A program made the translations under genes and the position numbers. Below the pieces are notes generated by a model. The model was not told the DNA's origin and did not search any database. It worked only from the letters and a program-made list of their open reading frames with translations. A DNA stretch of 64,000 nucleotides. It comes from Chryseobacterium sp. MEBOG06. Its GTDB lineage: Bacteria; Bacteroidota; Bacteroidia; Flavobacteriales; Weeksellaceae. The stretch spans positions 4,774,001 to 4,838,000 of the forward strand of contig NZ_CP084580.1 of the NCBI RefSeq assembly GCF_021869765.1, written 5' to 3'. The stretch's first letter is position 1. Each line of letters starts with the position of its first letter. This document shows positions 7,724 to 17,375 of this stretch, piece after piece.

Positions 7724-10700
7724 TTATCGCTTTATTATTTTTAGAGTAGCTTCAGAATTATTTATTCTTATTAAATAAACTCCTGAGATCAGGGAAGAAA
7801 CATCAATATGATCATCTTCAAACTCTCCGGAATCTACGAGCTGTCCTAATGCATTATATAGTTGATAGCTATAATCTTTATCTTCCTCACCTTTTATGTA
7901 AAGAATGTCAGAAACCGGATTGGGGTATAAAAAAATTCTGTTTTCCTCAGCTTTCACATCAGTATTTATAGCACTCAGTGTTGAGCCATTCTGTACAATA
8001 GTAATTCTTGAAGCCGGCCCTTCCTCATTACCATCAGCATCGTATTTTATCTTCACGCACCGGCATCCTATACCAAAGTAAGGATCATTATTATCATGAA
8101 AAGCAATGATTCGATTGGTTGTAGAAGCGGCATCAAAAAGTACATTAATAGATCTTCCAAGGTAATTTGAAGTTAAGGCTCCCGTCCATATTGCAGGATA
8201 TTGAAAATTAATCACGTTAAAAGTTCCCTGAGGAGACTGATTTGCTATTACGCTTCTGAATCCCCTTGATCCTGAATCCGGATAGTTTCCTATGGGATAC
8301 GAAATACTATTAAACATATATCCAATCGTCGAATTGCCGGAATTTCTGACTCTGACTCCTGCATAATCGGTAACAATACTATAAGATGTAGCTATGTTTT
8401 TATCTTTTTTATACCAGGGAGTTTGTCCAAAATCAGTTCCTGAAACTAATGCTGAATTTGTCAAATCTGGAATCCTCCATCCTTCCGGACAGGGATCGAA
8501 CGGAGACTTTTTCCCTCCCCTCCCCCATCTGTCCAATGCCAGATTAGGTTCTGTTGCCAGCCAGTCTGTTCCACTGGTGTAATTAGGTGTTGTACTGTTA
8601 AAAGGGGCAAATATACTTGGAATCATGTATACTAAAGGGTTTTTAACAGAGTAAGATAATACTTTGGAGATTTTGTCCACAGGTTTGTCTGTAGCCTGTA
8701 CATTAGAGGCTGCAGCATACGTAGTATAAGGTACGATATAATTACCCGAAAGGCTATTGTAAACGGCTGGAGTAAGGGTGCTATAGGAAACAGTTCCATT
8801 TGCTGCTGTAGTTCCTAAAAATATATTGAAAAAGTTTCTACTGTCTGCACTTTGAAATGTCGGTAGAGGGTCTTTTCTCCCCCACTGATAGTGTAACCCT
8901 GTGGATGCACTGATTTTTGACAACTCATCTGCAGTAGGTAAAGCAGGGTTTACAACATTAGGAAACACATCTGTAGCTCCCAAATTACGATCCATGAATA
9001 TAGTCTGAAAGGGTACATCTGCCTTAGCAACATAGTTTACATAGTTTACAGCTGTATTTGACGCAGGCTCTGTTGTATAAGTATAAGACCCTACAGGTGA
9101 ATCAGTCACCCAGATATGCCAGCTCCAATAGACCGGAGCCGATATACTGCCATTATGCAATGTCACTACAGCATTTCCACTTTGGCCAGGAGCAACTTCT
9201 ACCGATATCCTTGAATTAATTATATCCTGCAGTGAAGAAGGGGACGGATTCACCACTGTAATTTTATTAATAAGGTTTATGTTCGTTGTCCAGAGAACAT
9301 TTGCTTTTAAGTTGTTAAAATTCGAAGGGTTTAGTATTTCGGAATTATTCAGCAGCTGATTCTGCATTGAAAATGCTTTACTTACGGGAATATTCACAAC
9401 CGAACCTGACGTATTTTTAGTAATCTGATAGGTATTAGGGTTATCAATTCCTTCACTGTACTCTGCCGCTGCAGGCAGGTATTCTGTAGGAAAGTCATAG
9501 TCGTTGATGCTATACAGAGGGTCTTTTATACATCTGCATCCATTTGCATCTGAAGTATACATTCCGGAAAGGGGATAGTAATAATAACGTCCTTTAATAT
9601 CAGGATAATTAGGATCCGGAATATCCGGCTGTCCTTTATCGGGAATCATAGAAAGCCCCCTTACGGTTACTGCCGGTGAAGCATCAAAAAATCTTGCCAG
9701 GGTTGCTGTCCAAAGCGCTATATGATGCTGATCAGTATATTGTCCCAAATGAGCACCTCTGATCAGCTGACCTGTTCCAGGAAATATTCCCATATTATAT
9801 CCTCCTATGTTAGAAAGATCAAAGCCCAAATTAGAATACACTTTAAACCCGGTCATAAATGACGGCACTCCTGCATCGGTTGGTTTTATAATATAATATT
9901 TATTGTTTTCAAAAACATTTTTCGCCATATTGGTTTTTACTCCGAAAGGTGAAAAGTCTATTCTGATGTCGTCAACATAAGATGAAGAAGCCTGGTTAGC
10001 AACTAGTACAGAAGGTACGCGCCAACCATTAGGGCAAGGATCATAAGAAGATTTGTCTCTATATGGCTTTGCACTATCGTCGCTATTATAAACTGTTGAA
10101 ATTTTACCCTGTGCATTATCAGACCAAAGGTTAAGTTCTGACAATCTGTTATCCGGCAGCACCGTAGATTTACCAAACCAATTGACAGGCAAATTGACGT
10201 TGTTATTGTAATACGCCTGTCCGGAATTATCATTTTTATTAATGTAGATAAGACTGAGAGGATTTTTTACAGAAAGCCTGATATTATTTGTTATCTCAGC
10301 ATTGGAAAGCAGAACAAATTTTCTGAGATCGTCAATACTTGTTGCATTGTCCATATTCTTTGCTCCTCTATGCCGTATTCTTCCCACAGATCCGGAAACC
10401 TCATAGAAATCATTCCCTCTGGTTACTAATGGCGGAATAGGATCCTTCCTCCCCCACTGGTAAAGAAGCCCCATGCTCTTGTTCCAATCTGATGAAGTGA
10501 TAGAAGCAGAAAGTGCTCCCAGATTCCTATCCATCCATTTCCAATCAGAATCGGGAATCAACTCAACAGTTCCATCCGTTTTCATTCTTTTAATACTGCT
10601 GAAACTTTTGTAAGATACTCCATTAGTAGGATCATCCGTCACCCAGATATGCCAGCTCCAATAAATCTCACCATCCACTCTTAATGCTATCACAGCATTT

Positions 10701-11143
10701 CCTTTTCTTATTTTGTTGATTGGGACTTTTATTTTTGCATCCTGTCCGGAACCAACAATTTCCAGGGCATAATTTACTCCCGACTTTATCAGTCCATGAC
10801 TGTCTTCCCAGAGTACATCTGCTGTGACCGTTCCTGCAGGAATACCAGTTCCACTGAGATATCCGGTTCCATCCCACATAGCATACGCTTTCTTTACCGG
10901 TACCAGCAAGCCCTCACTATTCTGATTGGGATCGAATATATAACTATTAGGAGCTTTTTTCCAATCCGGAATCAACAGCTTAGCATGAACAGACTTTCCA
11001 AGGGAGTCTTCTTTCTTAACTAATACATCATTTATGTGTCCAATCAAGGAAAGATTTTCCTTTAATAAGATGTTCCCTTTAAAACAAATTCCCATCAACA
11101 CTAGGCAAAAAACTGCCGCTAATTTTTCAATTAACCTTTTCAT
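7724..11143 (-). CDS. Large secreted protein with duplicated FISUMP-like modules and T9SS type A sorting domain
   Basis: A 1139-residue secreted protein. After an N-terminal signal sequence (MKRLIEKLAAVFCLVLMGICF) come two long, clearly homologous modules, about residues 80-530 and 560-1060. Each contains the same ordered landmarks: VLW, WSWHIWVTD, DRNLGA, YQWGRKDP, DPCPxGWRxP, a WT(A/G) motif and GCRC(I/V)K. Such motifs are seen in Bacteroidetes cell-surface proteins of the fibrobacter-succinogenes-paralogous/fimbrillin-associated type. The last 75 residues are a Por secretion tail (IFLYPNPVSDILYIKG ... ISGVYLIRI). The ligand is unknown. The gene stands alone, with its own terminator. Confidence 0.8.
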   Translation of the reverse strand: MKRLIEKLAAVFCLVLMGICFKGNILLKENLSLIGHINDVLVKKEDSLGKSVHAKLLIPDWKKAPNSYIFDPNQNSEGLLVPVKKAYAMWDGTGYLSGTGIPAGTVTADVLWEDSHGLIKSGVNYALEIVGSGQDAKIKVPINKIRKGNAVIALRVDGEIYWSWHIWVTDDPTNGVSYKSFSSIKRMKTDGTVELIPDSDWKWMDRNLGALSASITSSDWNKSMGLLYQWGRKDPIPPLVTRGNDFYEVSGSVGRIRHRGAKNMDNATSIDDLRKFVLLSNAEITNNIRLSVKNPLSLIYINKNDNSGQAYYNNNVNLPVNWFGKSTVLPDNRLSELNLWSDNAQGKISTVYNSDDSAKPYRDKSSYDPCPNGWRVPSVLVANQASSSYVDDIRIDFSPFGVKTNMAKNVFENNKYYIIKPTDAGVPSFMTGFKVYSNLGFDLSNIGGYNMGIFPGTGQLIRGAHLGQYTDQHHIALWTATLARFFDASPAVTVRGLSMIPDKGQPDIPDPNYPDIKGRYYYYPLSGMYTSDANGCRCIKDPLYSINDYDFPTEYLPAAAEYSEGIDNPNTYQITKNTSGSVVNIPVSKAFSMQNQLLNNSEILNPSNFNNLKANVLWTTNINLINKITVVNPSPSSLQDIINSRISVEVAPGQSGNAVVTLHNGSISAPVYWSWHIWVTDSPVGSYTYTTEPASNTAVNYVNYVAKADVPFQTIFMDRNLGATDVFPNVVNPALPTADELSKISASTGLHYQWGRKDPLPTFQSADSRNFFNIFLGTTAANGTVSYSTLTPAVYNSLSGNYIVPYTTYAAASNVQATDKPVDKISKVLSYSVKNPLVYMIPSIFAPFNSTTPNYTSGTDWLATEPNLALDRWGRGGKKSPFDPCPEGWRIPDLTNSALVSGTDFGQTPWYKKDKNIATSYSIVTDYAGVRVRNSGNSTIGYMFNSISYPIGNYPDSGSRGFRSVIANQSPQGTFNVINFQYPAIWTGALTSNYLGRSINVLFDAASTTNRIIAFHDNNDPYFGIGCRCVKIKYDADGNEEGPASRITIVQNGSTLSAINTDVKAEENRIFLYPNPVSDILYIKGEEDKDYSYQLYNALGQLVDSGEFEDDHIDVSSLISGVYLIRINNSEATLKIIKR

Positions 11144-11288
11144 ATTTTATGGATTTGGGTATATCATTATTGAGATACAACTTTTAAGCCCATATCAATA
11201 AAATTGAATTATTTAACAAATAAATTCAACATATTATGATTATGTTATTAATAAAACACTACATAATCTTTAAAACAACACAAAAACA

Positions 11289-11316
11289 AAAAAGACAGCT
11301 AAAAAAGCTGTCTTAC
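11289..11316 (-). terminator. Terminator of the EpsG-like operon
   Basis: AAGACAGCT (11292-11300) and AGCTGTCTT (11306-11314) pair perfectly around an A5 loop; the minus strand continues with a T run. It lies 25 bp after the stop at 11339. Confidence 0.8.
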
Positions 11317-11338
11317 AATTTATTTAAGTTAAATCTCC

Positions 11339-12478
11339 CTATGGAAGTATGTGATTTTTATATCGCTCTATAGAAAATCGCCCAGCCTTGATATTATTAA
11401 ATAGACCAAATACAACGAAGTTAAAGACAACCAGTGAAATGATGAATGCATAGATCATGTTCTTTACTCTCGGCGCCACCACATACATTGCATTCGGAAT
11501 AATGATATAGGAGAATCCAATGAATGCTCCCGCAAGCCTTGATGAAAATATCGGGTTATTTCTAAAAATAAAATAAAGGCAAACTCCTATAACCGCATAG
11601 TTCCGATGATATTCATAGTATGGATAAAGTTTTTTCATCTTCGTATCAAAAACAAAAAGGAAAAAGGTCAGAATAGCCATCATCACTTCCGGAATACCTA
11701 TACCACCATTCAGTCGCTGCACACTCTCATCCATATATCCGTTAAAGCCTTCTACAAGTGTACTTTCCGATGCCATGCCATCCAGAAAACTACCAAAAAC
11801 CCTGTAGATCTCAAACGGAGACAGGAAAACAGAACCAATAATCATGATCAGCATCACCGTTTTATTCAACGGAACACGAGCCAGCCAATACATAGGTAAA
11901 AAAAGATAACATACACTGTGTATACCTGAGCCTATGAATATGAAAAACAGGTAATGCCAGAACTTACGCTCTTTGATATAGCGTATTGCAAAATAAACAA
12001 TGAAAGTTCCCAAATTTTGCCTTATCTGTCCACTTTCCCCAATGAAAAAGTTGGGAATAAACATAAACAGGGTAAAAGTAAATGGATAAAAGGTATTATC
12101 TTCTGTGTACTCTACTTTAAAGATCATGGCAAAAATAGCAATAACTAAAGTCAGCATGTAAAAAGGCGCATCAAAGATATTGAGCAGTATTTTATTAATT
12201 AAAGTATAGAGCCACTCTACATCAAGGTTTTCTGTACCCTCCAGATGGAGCATTTTCATAAAGATAGAGTAATAGCTCTTGGTATCAGAATAAATATAAA
12301 TTCCTTTATAACTTCCATAATCCGGCCCTACATCATCTCTAAGTCCAACAATGATAATAAAATACACGGCCAAAAACCAAAACCATTTCTTATCCACTTT
12401 TTTACCAAAAACCTCCTTAATACTGAAAAACAGCATATAGACAATCGCAATTAGATAATATGGGTGTAATAAACTCAT
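11339..12478 (-). CDS. EpsG family polysaccharide polymerase-like membrane protein
   Basis: A 379-residue polytopic inner-membrane protein with about ten hydrophobic segments. The N-terminal pattern (a helix, KWFWFLAVYFIIIVGLRDDVGPDYGSY) is the EpsG signature: GLRxxxGxDYxxY follows the second helix. EpsG proteins are Wzy-like factors thought to polymerise or release exopolysaccharide repeat units. It begins 1 bp after the stop of the upstream membrane-protein gene (12480-13487), so both probably share the promoter at 13559-13566. No glycosyltransferase is adjacent, so the polymer it serves cannot be named. Confidence 0.75.
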   Translation of the reverse strand: MSLLHPYYLIAIVYMLFFSIKEVFGKKVDKKWFWFLAVYFIIIVGLRDDVGPDYGSYKGIYIYSDTKSYYSIFMKMLHLEGTENLDVEWLYTLINKILLNIFDAPFYMLTLVIAIFAMIFKVEYTEDNTFYPFTFTLFMFIPNFFIGESGQIRQNLGTFIVYFAIRYIKERKFWHYLFFIFIGSGIHSVCYLFLPMYWLARVPLNKTVMLIMIIGSVFLSPFEIYRVFGSFLDGMASESTLVEGFNGYMDESVQRLNGGIGIPEVMMAILTFFLFVFDTKMKKLYPYYEYHRNYAVIGVCLYFIFRNNPIFSSRLAGAFIGFSYIIIPNAMYVVAPRVKNMIYAFIISLVVFNFVVFGLFNNIKAGRFSIERYKNHILP

Positions 12479-12479
12479 G

Positions 12480-13487
12480 TTAAATCTCTGATGTTTTTTT
12501 AAATTGATGGTATGCTATTATAATTCCGGTAAGAATTAAAGGCAGAAAAAGTCTTACTTCCCAAAAAAGCCCCACCAAGGTAATCATAAGAAGATAGGGA
12601 ATTGAAAAAAAGAGATATTTTCCAAAAACAGTTCTGTTTTCATTATCCACACAAAGCCTATATATAAAATAAAGTATGATTACTGCAAAAAGCAGCCCTG
12701 CAAGATTGAATGGACTGGAAAAGTTTCTATTGATATAAAATCCTTCTACAAAAGTAGTTTCTTCCTGTATAAAAAGAGCTCTGAGCCCCAGATAAGGAAC
12801 AATAAAAGCAATAACAAGGGGAATTATTTTCCAAATTATCTGATAATTACCTCTTTTAAGGTCATTTAAATTGAAAAATACCGCAGCAAAAAAAGCGATA
12901 TTAATACATGCCGTTTCCCTTACAAATGTGGAGAATATGATAAGAATAATTAAAGAGTAAAAGAATATATTTTTTTGAGTATGTAAATATTTCAGTGTAA
13001 AAAAAATACCTGCCAAATAACAAAAAAGAGCAATAGTGTCACAATTTGTTGGCGCATACTGGGTAATTACAATAAAGAAAACGGATAAGAGATGAATAAT
13101 TCTTTTTGCATTAAGATTCAAAAGAAAGCCTCCAGCTTTAAGCTTAAATATTGCATTTAAAATTAATGAACACAAAATAAAAAACACACTATTCATTAGG
13201 AAAAGCCCGTGATAGAATGGGGTCCCGTTCTTGGACAGGAAATCTTTAAAAAAGGAAAAAGGACCATTGATCAGATAATACATCATATCTGTCATATACA
13301 CACTGAGATAATTGGGAATCACTCTGTAAGCATAAACAGAGGAGAATAAAAATTCGGGGGTTTTTTCTGATGTTTTTAATCTTGTATAAGCAGATTCAAA
13401 TCCATAATACGACATAGCAAACAGCAGAAGCGGAAGTACTATTACAAATAGGAATCCGTTTATTTTTTCATCATTTCTTTTCAACAT
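12480..13487 (-). CDS. Polytopic membrane protein of unknown function (glycan-associated by context)
   Basis: A 335-residue protein with about nine to ten hydrophobic segments (for example GFLFVIVLPLLLFAM, IIHLLSVFFIVITQYAPTNCD, IIPLVIAFIVPYLGL) and little soluble sequence. An Asp in the NCDTIALF loop and an RETACINIAFF motif on a cytoplasmic or periplasmic loop recall GT-C-type membrane transferases, but no diagnostic motif is clear. It forms a two-gene unit with the EpsG-like gene, and the two may work together in polymer assembly. Confidence 0.6.
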   Translation of the reverse strand: MLKRNDEKINGFLFVIVLPLLLFAMSYYGFESAYTRLKTSEKTPEFLFSSVYAYRVIPNYLSVYMTDMMYYLINGPFSFFKDFLSKNGTPFYHGLFLMNSVFFILCSLILNAIFKLKAGGFLLNLNAKRIIHLLSVFFIVITQYAPTNCDTIALFCYLAGIFFTLKYLHTQKNIFFYSLIILIIFSTFVRETACINIAFFAAVFFNLNDLKRGNYQIIWKIIPLVIAFIVPYLGLRALFIQEETTFVEGFYINRNFSSPFNLAGLLFAVIILYFIYRLCVDNENRTVFGKYLFFSIPYLLMITLVGLFWEVRLFLPLILTGIIIAYHQFKKTSEI

Positions 13488-13558
13488 ATCTAAAACAGAT
13501 TCTTATTTTTTAATAATAATTGTGATTTAAAATACATTTTGTTAGCGGGGAACTTTTG

Positions 13559-13566
13559 CAAAAGTA
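13559..13566 (-). promoter_or_regulatory. Bacteroidetes-type -7 element (TACTTTTG) for the EpsG-like operon
   Basis: The minus strand reads TACTTTTG, a TAnnTTTG match, 72 bp upstream of the ATG at 13487. It lies back to back with the flexirubin block A promoter. Confidence 0.5.
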
Positions 13567-13630
13567 GAATATTTTTTCATTCTTCCTAGAATATTTTATT
13601 GATTTTCAGCTAAACTTCTCGTCTAACTAT

Positions 13631-13660
13631 TTTGAACTAACTCTTAAAAAATTAAATTTG
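13631..13660 (+). promoter_or_regulatory. Flexirubin block A promoter (TTTG-18-TAAATTTG)
   Basis: TTTG at 13631-13634 and TAAATTTG at 13653-13660 are separated by 18 bp, close to the Bacteroidetes -33/-7 consensus. The ATG of the MMPL fusion gene follows 19 bp after the -7 element. This should drive the genes from 13680 to 20312. Confidence 0.7.
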
Positions 13661-13679
13661 CACACTTGATTTAAACAAA

Positions 13680-16600
13680 ATGCATCGCTTTTTTATATTT
13701 TTATATTACCTGATCTCCAAAAACAAAACCCTGTCTGTATTTACAGCCTTAGGAATTGCCGCTTTATGCATTTTCTTTGCTTCAAAAATCAATTTCGAGG
13801 AAGACATTAATCAGATTATTCCTAAAAATGAAAAATCGGATCTTACAGCAAAGGTTATTAAACAGCTTAATTTTTCGGATAAGATCATTGTCATTATAGA
13901 AAACAAGTCTCATGAAGACAGCTTTCAGCTTTCTGAAACCGCAGATACTTTTTTGCAAAAAATAAAGCCTTTGCATCAATACATTGGTTCTGTTCAGGGA
14001 AAAGTAAATGATAATGAGATTTCAGAAACATTTGACTTTGTCAGTCAAAACCTTCCATTATTCTTAAATGAAAACGATTATAAAGAAATTGACAGAAAGC
14101 TTCAAAAAGACAGTATAGCTACACAGGTAGAGAACAATTATATTTCGCTGGCATCTCCTACAAGTCTTGTGACAAAGGAATTCATCAAAAAAGATCCTTT
14201 GGGACTCACTTTTTTAGGGATTAAAAAATTAAATGCCTTAAACATCAGTAAAGATTTCAAACTTGAAGACAGTTATATTGTAACCAAAGATGGCAAGAAT
14301 CTGTTACTTTTCATTGATCCCAAAAATAAGAGCAATGACACTAAGGGAAACGAAGCTTTCGTCGATCAGCTTAACACAATAAAAGACGATATCAATAAAC
14401 AGTTCAAAGGAAAAACAGAACTCAGCTATTTCGGGTCTCCGGTGATTGCAGTAGCCAATGCCAAACAAATAAAGAAAGACATCCAGAATACGGTTGTCAT
14501 TTCTATGACCGTACTTTTGATTCTGCTTATTTATTATTTCAGAAATTTCTTTACTCCCATTATTGTTTTTCTTCCGACTGCTTTTTCGGTGTTGCTGGCT
14601 TTATTGGTTTTATACTTTATTAAAGATAAAATTTCCGCAATCTCATTGAGTGTAGGGGCTATTCTTATCGGAATCACGATAGATTATGCGCTGCATATTC
14701 TGACACATTATAAGCACAACAATAACATTGAAGAACTTTACAAGGAAATTACCCAGCCTATTGTACTGAGCAGCGCGACTACCGCAGTTTCATTCCTGTG
14801 CCTTGTTTTTGTACGTTCTGAAGCACTGAAGGACTTAGGACTTTTTGCTGCTATTACCGTCATTCTTTCTTCTATTACAGCATTGATTATCGTTCCCCAA
14901 TTATATACTCCTAAAGTAGTGGATGATACACATCATTCAAATTTTATTGACAGGATCGGGTCTTATCCCTACGAGAAAAACAAACCTTTAATTATTGGCT
15001 GTTCGGTCATTATTTTAGCCTGTCTGTTTGGATTCAGGCATGTAGGTTTTAATGAAGATATTGGCGATCTGAATTATATTCCCAAGGAATTAAAGATCAG
15101 TGAAGCCAAACTTCAAAAACTTTCAGATATCACTTCAAAGTCTATTTACACCATCTCGTATGGAAATTCTGAAGAAGAGGCACTGGAAAGAAACTCAAAA
15201 CTAAGCAGCTTCCTTGAAAAAGAGAAACAGGAAGGTAAAATACTAAGTTATAATTCCATTGGAAACATTGTACTTTCAGAAAAAGACCAGCAAAAGAAAA
15301 TTGAGGATTGGAAAAGTTTCTGGAATGATCATAAAAAGAACCAGACTATTTCTGAGCTGATCAGCAATGGAAACAAATTCGGGTTCAACCGATCTGCTTT
15401 TGATAATTTCAACGGGCTTTTAAATAAAGACTACAATACTTTAAGCCTGAAGGATTATGAAAAGATAAAAGCTCTTCAAATTTCCGAATTCCTGAGCAAT
15501 GAAAACGGCTTTTATACGGTATCTAATGTTGTGAAAGTAGATGAAAACAAAAGAGATACCTTCATCAAAGATATTGAAAAGAAACATGACGCCCTTGCGA
15601 TTGACCGCCAGCAGATGAATGAAAATTTTCTTGGCCTGCTGAAAAGAGACTTTACCACACTAATCAATTATTCTCTTTTAGCCATTGTTTTAACGATCAT
15701 TGTTTTCTTCAGAAATCTTGAATTAACCATTCTTACTATGTTCCCGATTGTTTTAACAGGAGTGGTAACAGCGGGAATTCTTTATTTTTTAGGGCTTGAA
15801 TTAAATATATTCAGTACAGTAGTCTGTACTCTGGTGTTCGGTGTTGGGGATGATTTCAGTATTTTCCTGACCCAGGCCATGCAAAAAGAACATACTACAG
15901 GAAAGAATGAACTGCCCACCTATAGAACGTCAATCATTCTTGCTGTTTTTACAACCATTCTTTCTATCGGATCTCTGATCTTCGCAAAACATCCTGCCCT
16001 GCATTCTTTAGCTTTGGTTGCGTTGATTGGAATGTTCTCAGTGATTATCATTACGTCTACCTTATATCCATTCTGGTTTAGGCTGTTGATTACAAACCGG
16101 GCAAAAAAAGGACTTTCTCCGATTACTTTAAGATTACTGTTACGAGCTATATTCTCATTCACATATTATGGGTTGGGAGGATTGATATTTTCTGCTTTCG
16201 GCAGTATCTTTGTTAAAAACTCTAAAGGCAGAACCTTAGATATTATTAAATTAATCCTAGCCAAGTTCCTGACATCCGTACTTTATTCAACTCCTTTTGT
16301 AAAGAAAAGGGTTATCAGAAATACAGCAGAAGATTTCAGCAAACCGGCTGTTATCATTGCCAATCATACGTCGTTCTTGGACACCTTAGCCATCGCCATG
16401 GCTACCCACAAAATCATTTACCTGGTTAATGATTGGGTATATGACTCACCGGTTTTTGGAAAACTCGTTAAGGCACTTGGCTTTTATCCGGTTTCCCAAG
16501 GCATTGAAAACGGAATGGATCAGCTGAAAGAAAAAATTGCACAGGGATACTCTCTGGTAGTTTTCCCTGAAGCTGAACGTTCTTATACCAATGATGTCAA

Positions 16601-17333
16601 AAGATTTCATAAAGGGGCGTTTTATCTTGCGGAACAATTTGGGCTGGATATACTTCCTCTTTACATCCATGGAAATTCTGAGGTATTACCAAAAGGTGAC
16701 TTCATTATCTATGATGGAAGTATTACCGTTAAAGTGGGTAACAGGATCAGTAAAGATGATATGACTTTCGGCAAAAACTATTCTGAGAGAACAAAAAAGA
16801 TCAATGCCTATTTCAGAGAAGAATTTGCTAAATTGAGAGAGGAAATAGAGAATGAAAATTATTTCAAAAATAAATTATTCCTGAGCTTCCTCTATAAAGA
16901 CAGTGAGGTGGTAAAAGAAGTCAAAAAAGATTTTAAAACTCATAAATTGGCATACTTTGAGCTTAATAAACATATACCTAATGATGCGAGCATTCTTCAT
17001 ATTGCAGATGATTTCGGACAAACAGATGTTTTGTTAACTTTATATCAGGCCAGCCGAAGAGTTTTCTCATTAATCAGGGATAATGATAAGAGAGCTACAG
17101 CAGCACATAGCTATCTGGTCAAAAGAAGGAAGATCCAGTATATAAGAGAATTTTCAGAGATCAACAAAATCATTGATGTCCTTCTGGTTTCGGATGACAG
17201 TTTTAGCATGAATAATATTAAGGTTCTTCCTGAAACCATCATTTTTATAAATATAAAAAATACAGGGTTTGAAAACAAAAATTATACATTAGAATGGAGT
17301 TCTGAATCCTTAAAAGTATTTAAAACCAAATAA
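13680..17333 (+). CDS. MMPL/RND-family exporter fused to a PlsC-like acyltransferase
   Basis: A 1217-residue inner-membrane fusion. Residues 1-800 are an MMPL-type transporter: one helix near 17-35, a large periplasmic domain, a helix bundle at about 275-430, a helix near 435, a second periplasmic domain and a second bundle at 660-800. Residues 850-1060 are a lysophospholipid acyltransferase domain with the HX4D motif NHTSFLD (His896, Asp901) and FPEAERS. Residues 1080-1217 look like a degenerate Rossmann methyltransferase-type fold (ASILHIADDFGQTD). Such MMPL-acyltransferase proteins are regular members of aryl-polyene and flexirubin clusters and are thought to place the pigment in the outer membrane. 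It is the first gene of block A. Confidence 0.85.
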   Translation: MHRFFIFLYYLISKNKTLSVFTALGIAALCIFFASKINFEEDINQIIPKNEKSDLTAKVIKQLNFSDKIIVIIENKSHEDSFQLSETADTFLQKIKPLHQYIGSVQGKVNDNEISETFDFVSQNLPLFLNENDYKEIDRKLQKDSIATQVENNYISLASPTSLVTKEFIKKDPLGLTFLGIKKLNALNISKDFKLEDSYIVTKDGKNLLLFIDPKNKSNDTKGNEAFVDQLNTIKDDINKQFKGKTELSYFGSPVIAVANAKQIKKDIQNTVVISMTVLLILLIYYFRNFFTPIIVFLPTAFSVLLALLVLYFIKDKISAISLSVGAILIGITIDYALHILTHYKHNNNIEELYKEITQPIVLSSATTAVSFLCLVFVRSEALKDLGLFAAITVILSSITALIIVPQLYTPKVVDDTHHSNFIDRIGSYPYEKNKPLIIGCSVIILACLFGFRHVGFNEDIGDLNYIPKELKISEAKLQKLSDITSKSIYTISYGNSEEEALERNSKLSSFLEKEKQEGKILSYNSIGNIVLSEKDQQKKIEDWKSFWNDHKKNQTISELISNGNKFGFNRSAFDNFNGLLNKDYNTLSLKDYEKIKALQISEFLSNENGFYTVSNVVKVDENKRDTFIKDIEKKHDALAIDRQQMNENFLGLLKRDFTTLINYSLLAIVLTIIVFFRNLELTILTMFPIVLTGVVTAGILYFLGLELNIFSTVVCTLVFGVGDDFSIFLTQAMQKEHTTGKNELPTYRTSIILAVFTTILSIGSLIFAKHPALHSLALVALIGMFSVIIITSTLYPFWFRLLITNRAKKGLSPITLRLLLRAIFSFTYYGLGGLIFSAFGSIFVKNSKGRTLDIIKLILAKFLTSVLYSTPFVKKRVIRNTAEDFSKPAVIIANHTSFLDTLAIAMATHKIIYLVNDWVYDSPVFGKLVKALGFYPVSQGIENGMDQLKEKIAQGYSLVVFPEAERSYTNDVKRFHKGAFYLAEQFGLDILPLYIHGNSEVLPKGDFIIYDGSITVKVGNRISKDDMTFGKNYSERTKKINAYFREEFAKLREEIENENYFKNKLFLSFLYKDSEVVKEVKKDFKTHKLAYFELNKHIPNDASILHIADDFGQTDVLLTLYQASRRVFSLIRDNDKRATAAHSYLVKRRKIQYIREFSEINKIIDVLLVSDDSFSMNNIKVLPETIIFINIKNTGFENKNYTLEWSSESLKVFKTK

Positions 17334-17375
17334 TAAATATGAAAAACATATTTTTGTAAACGCTAAAGAAAACTA

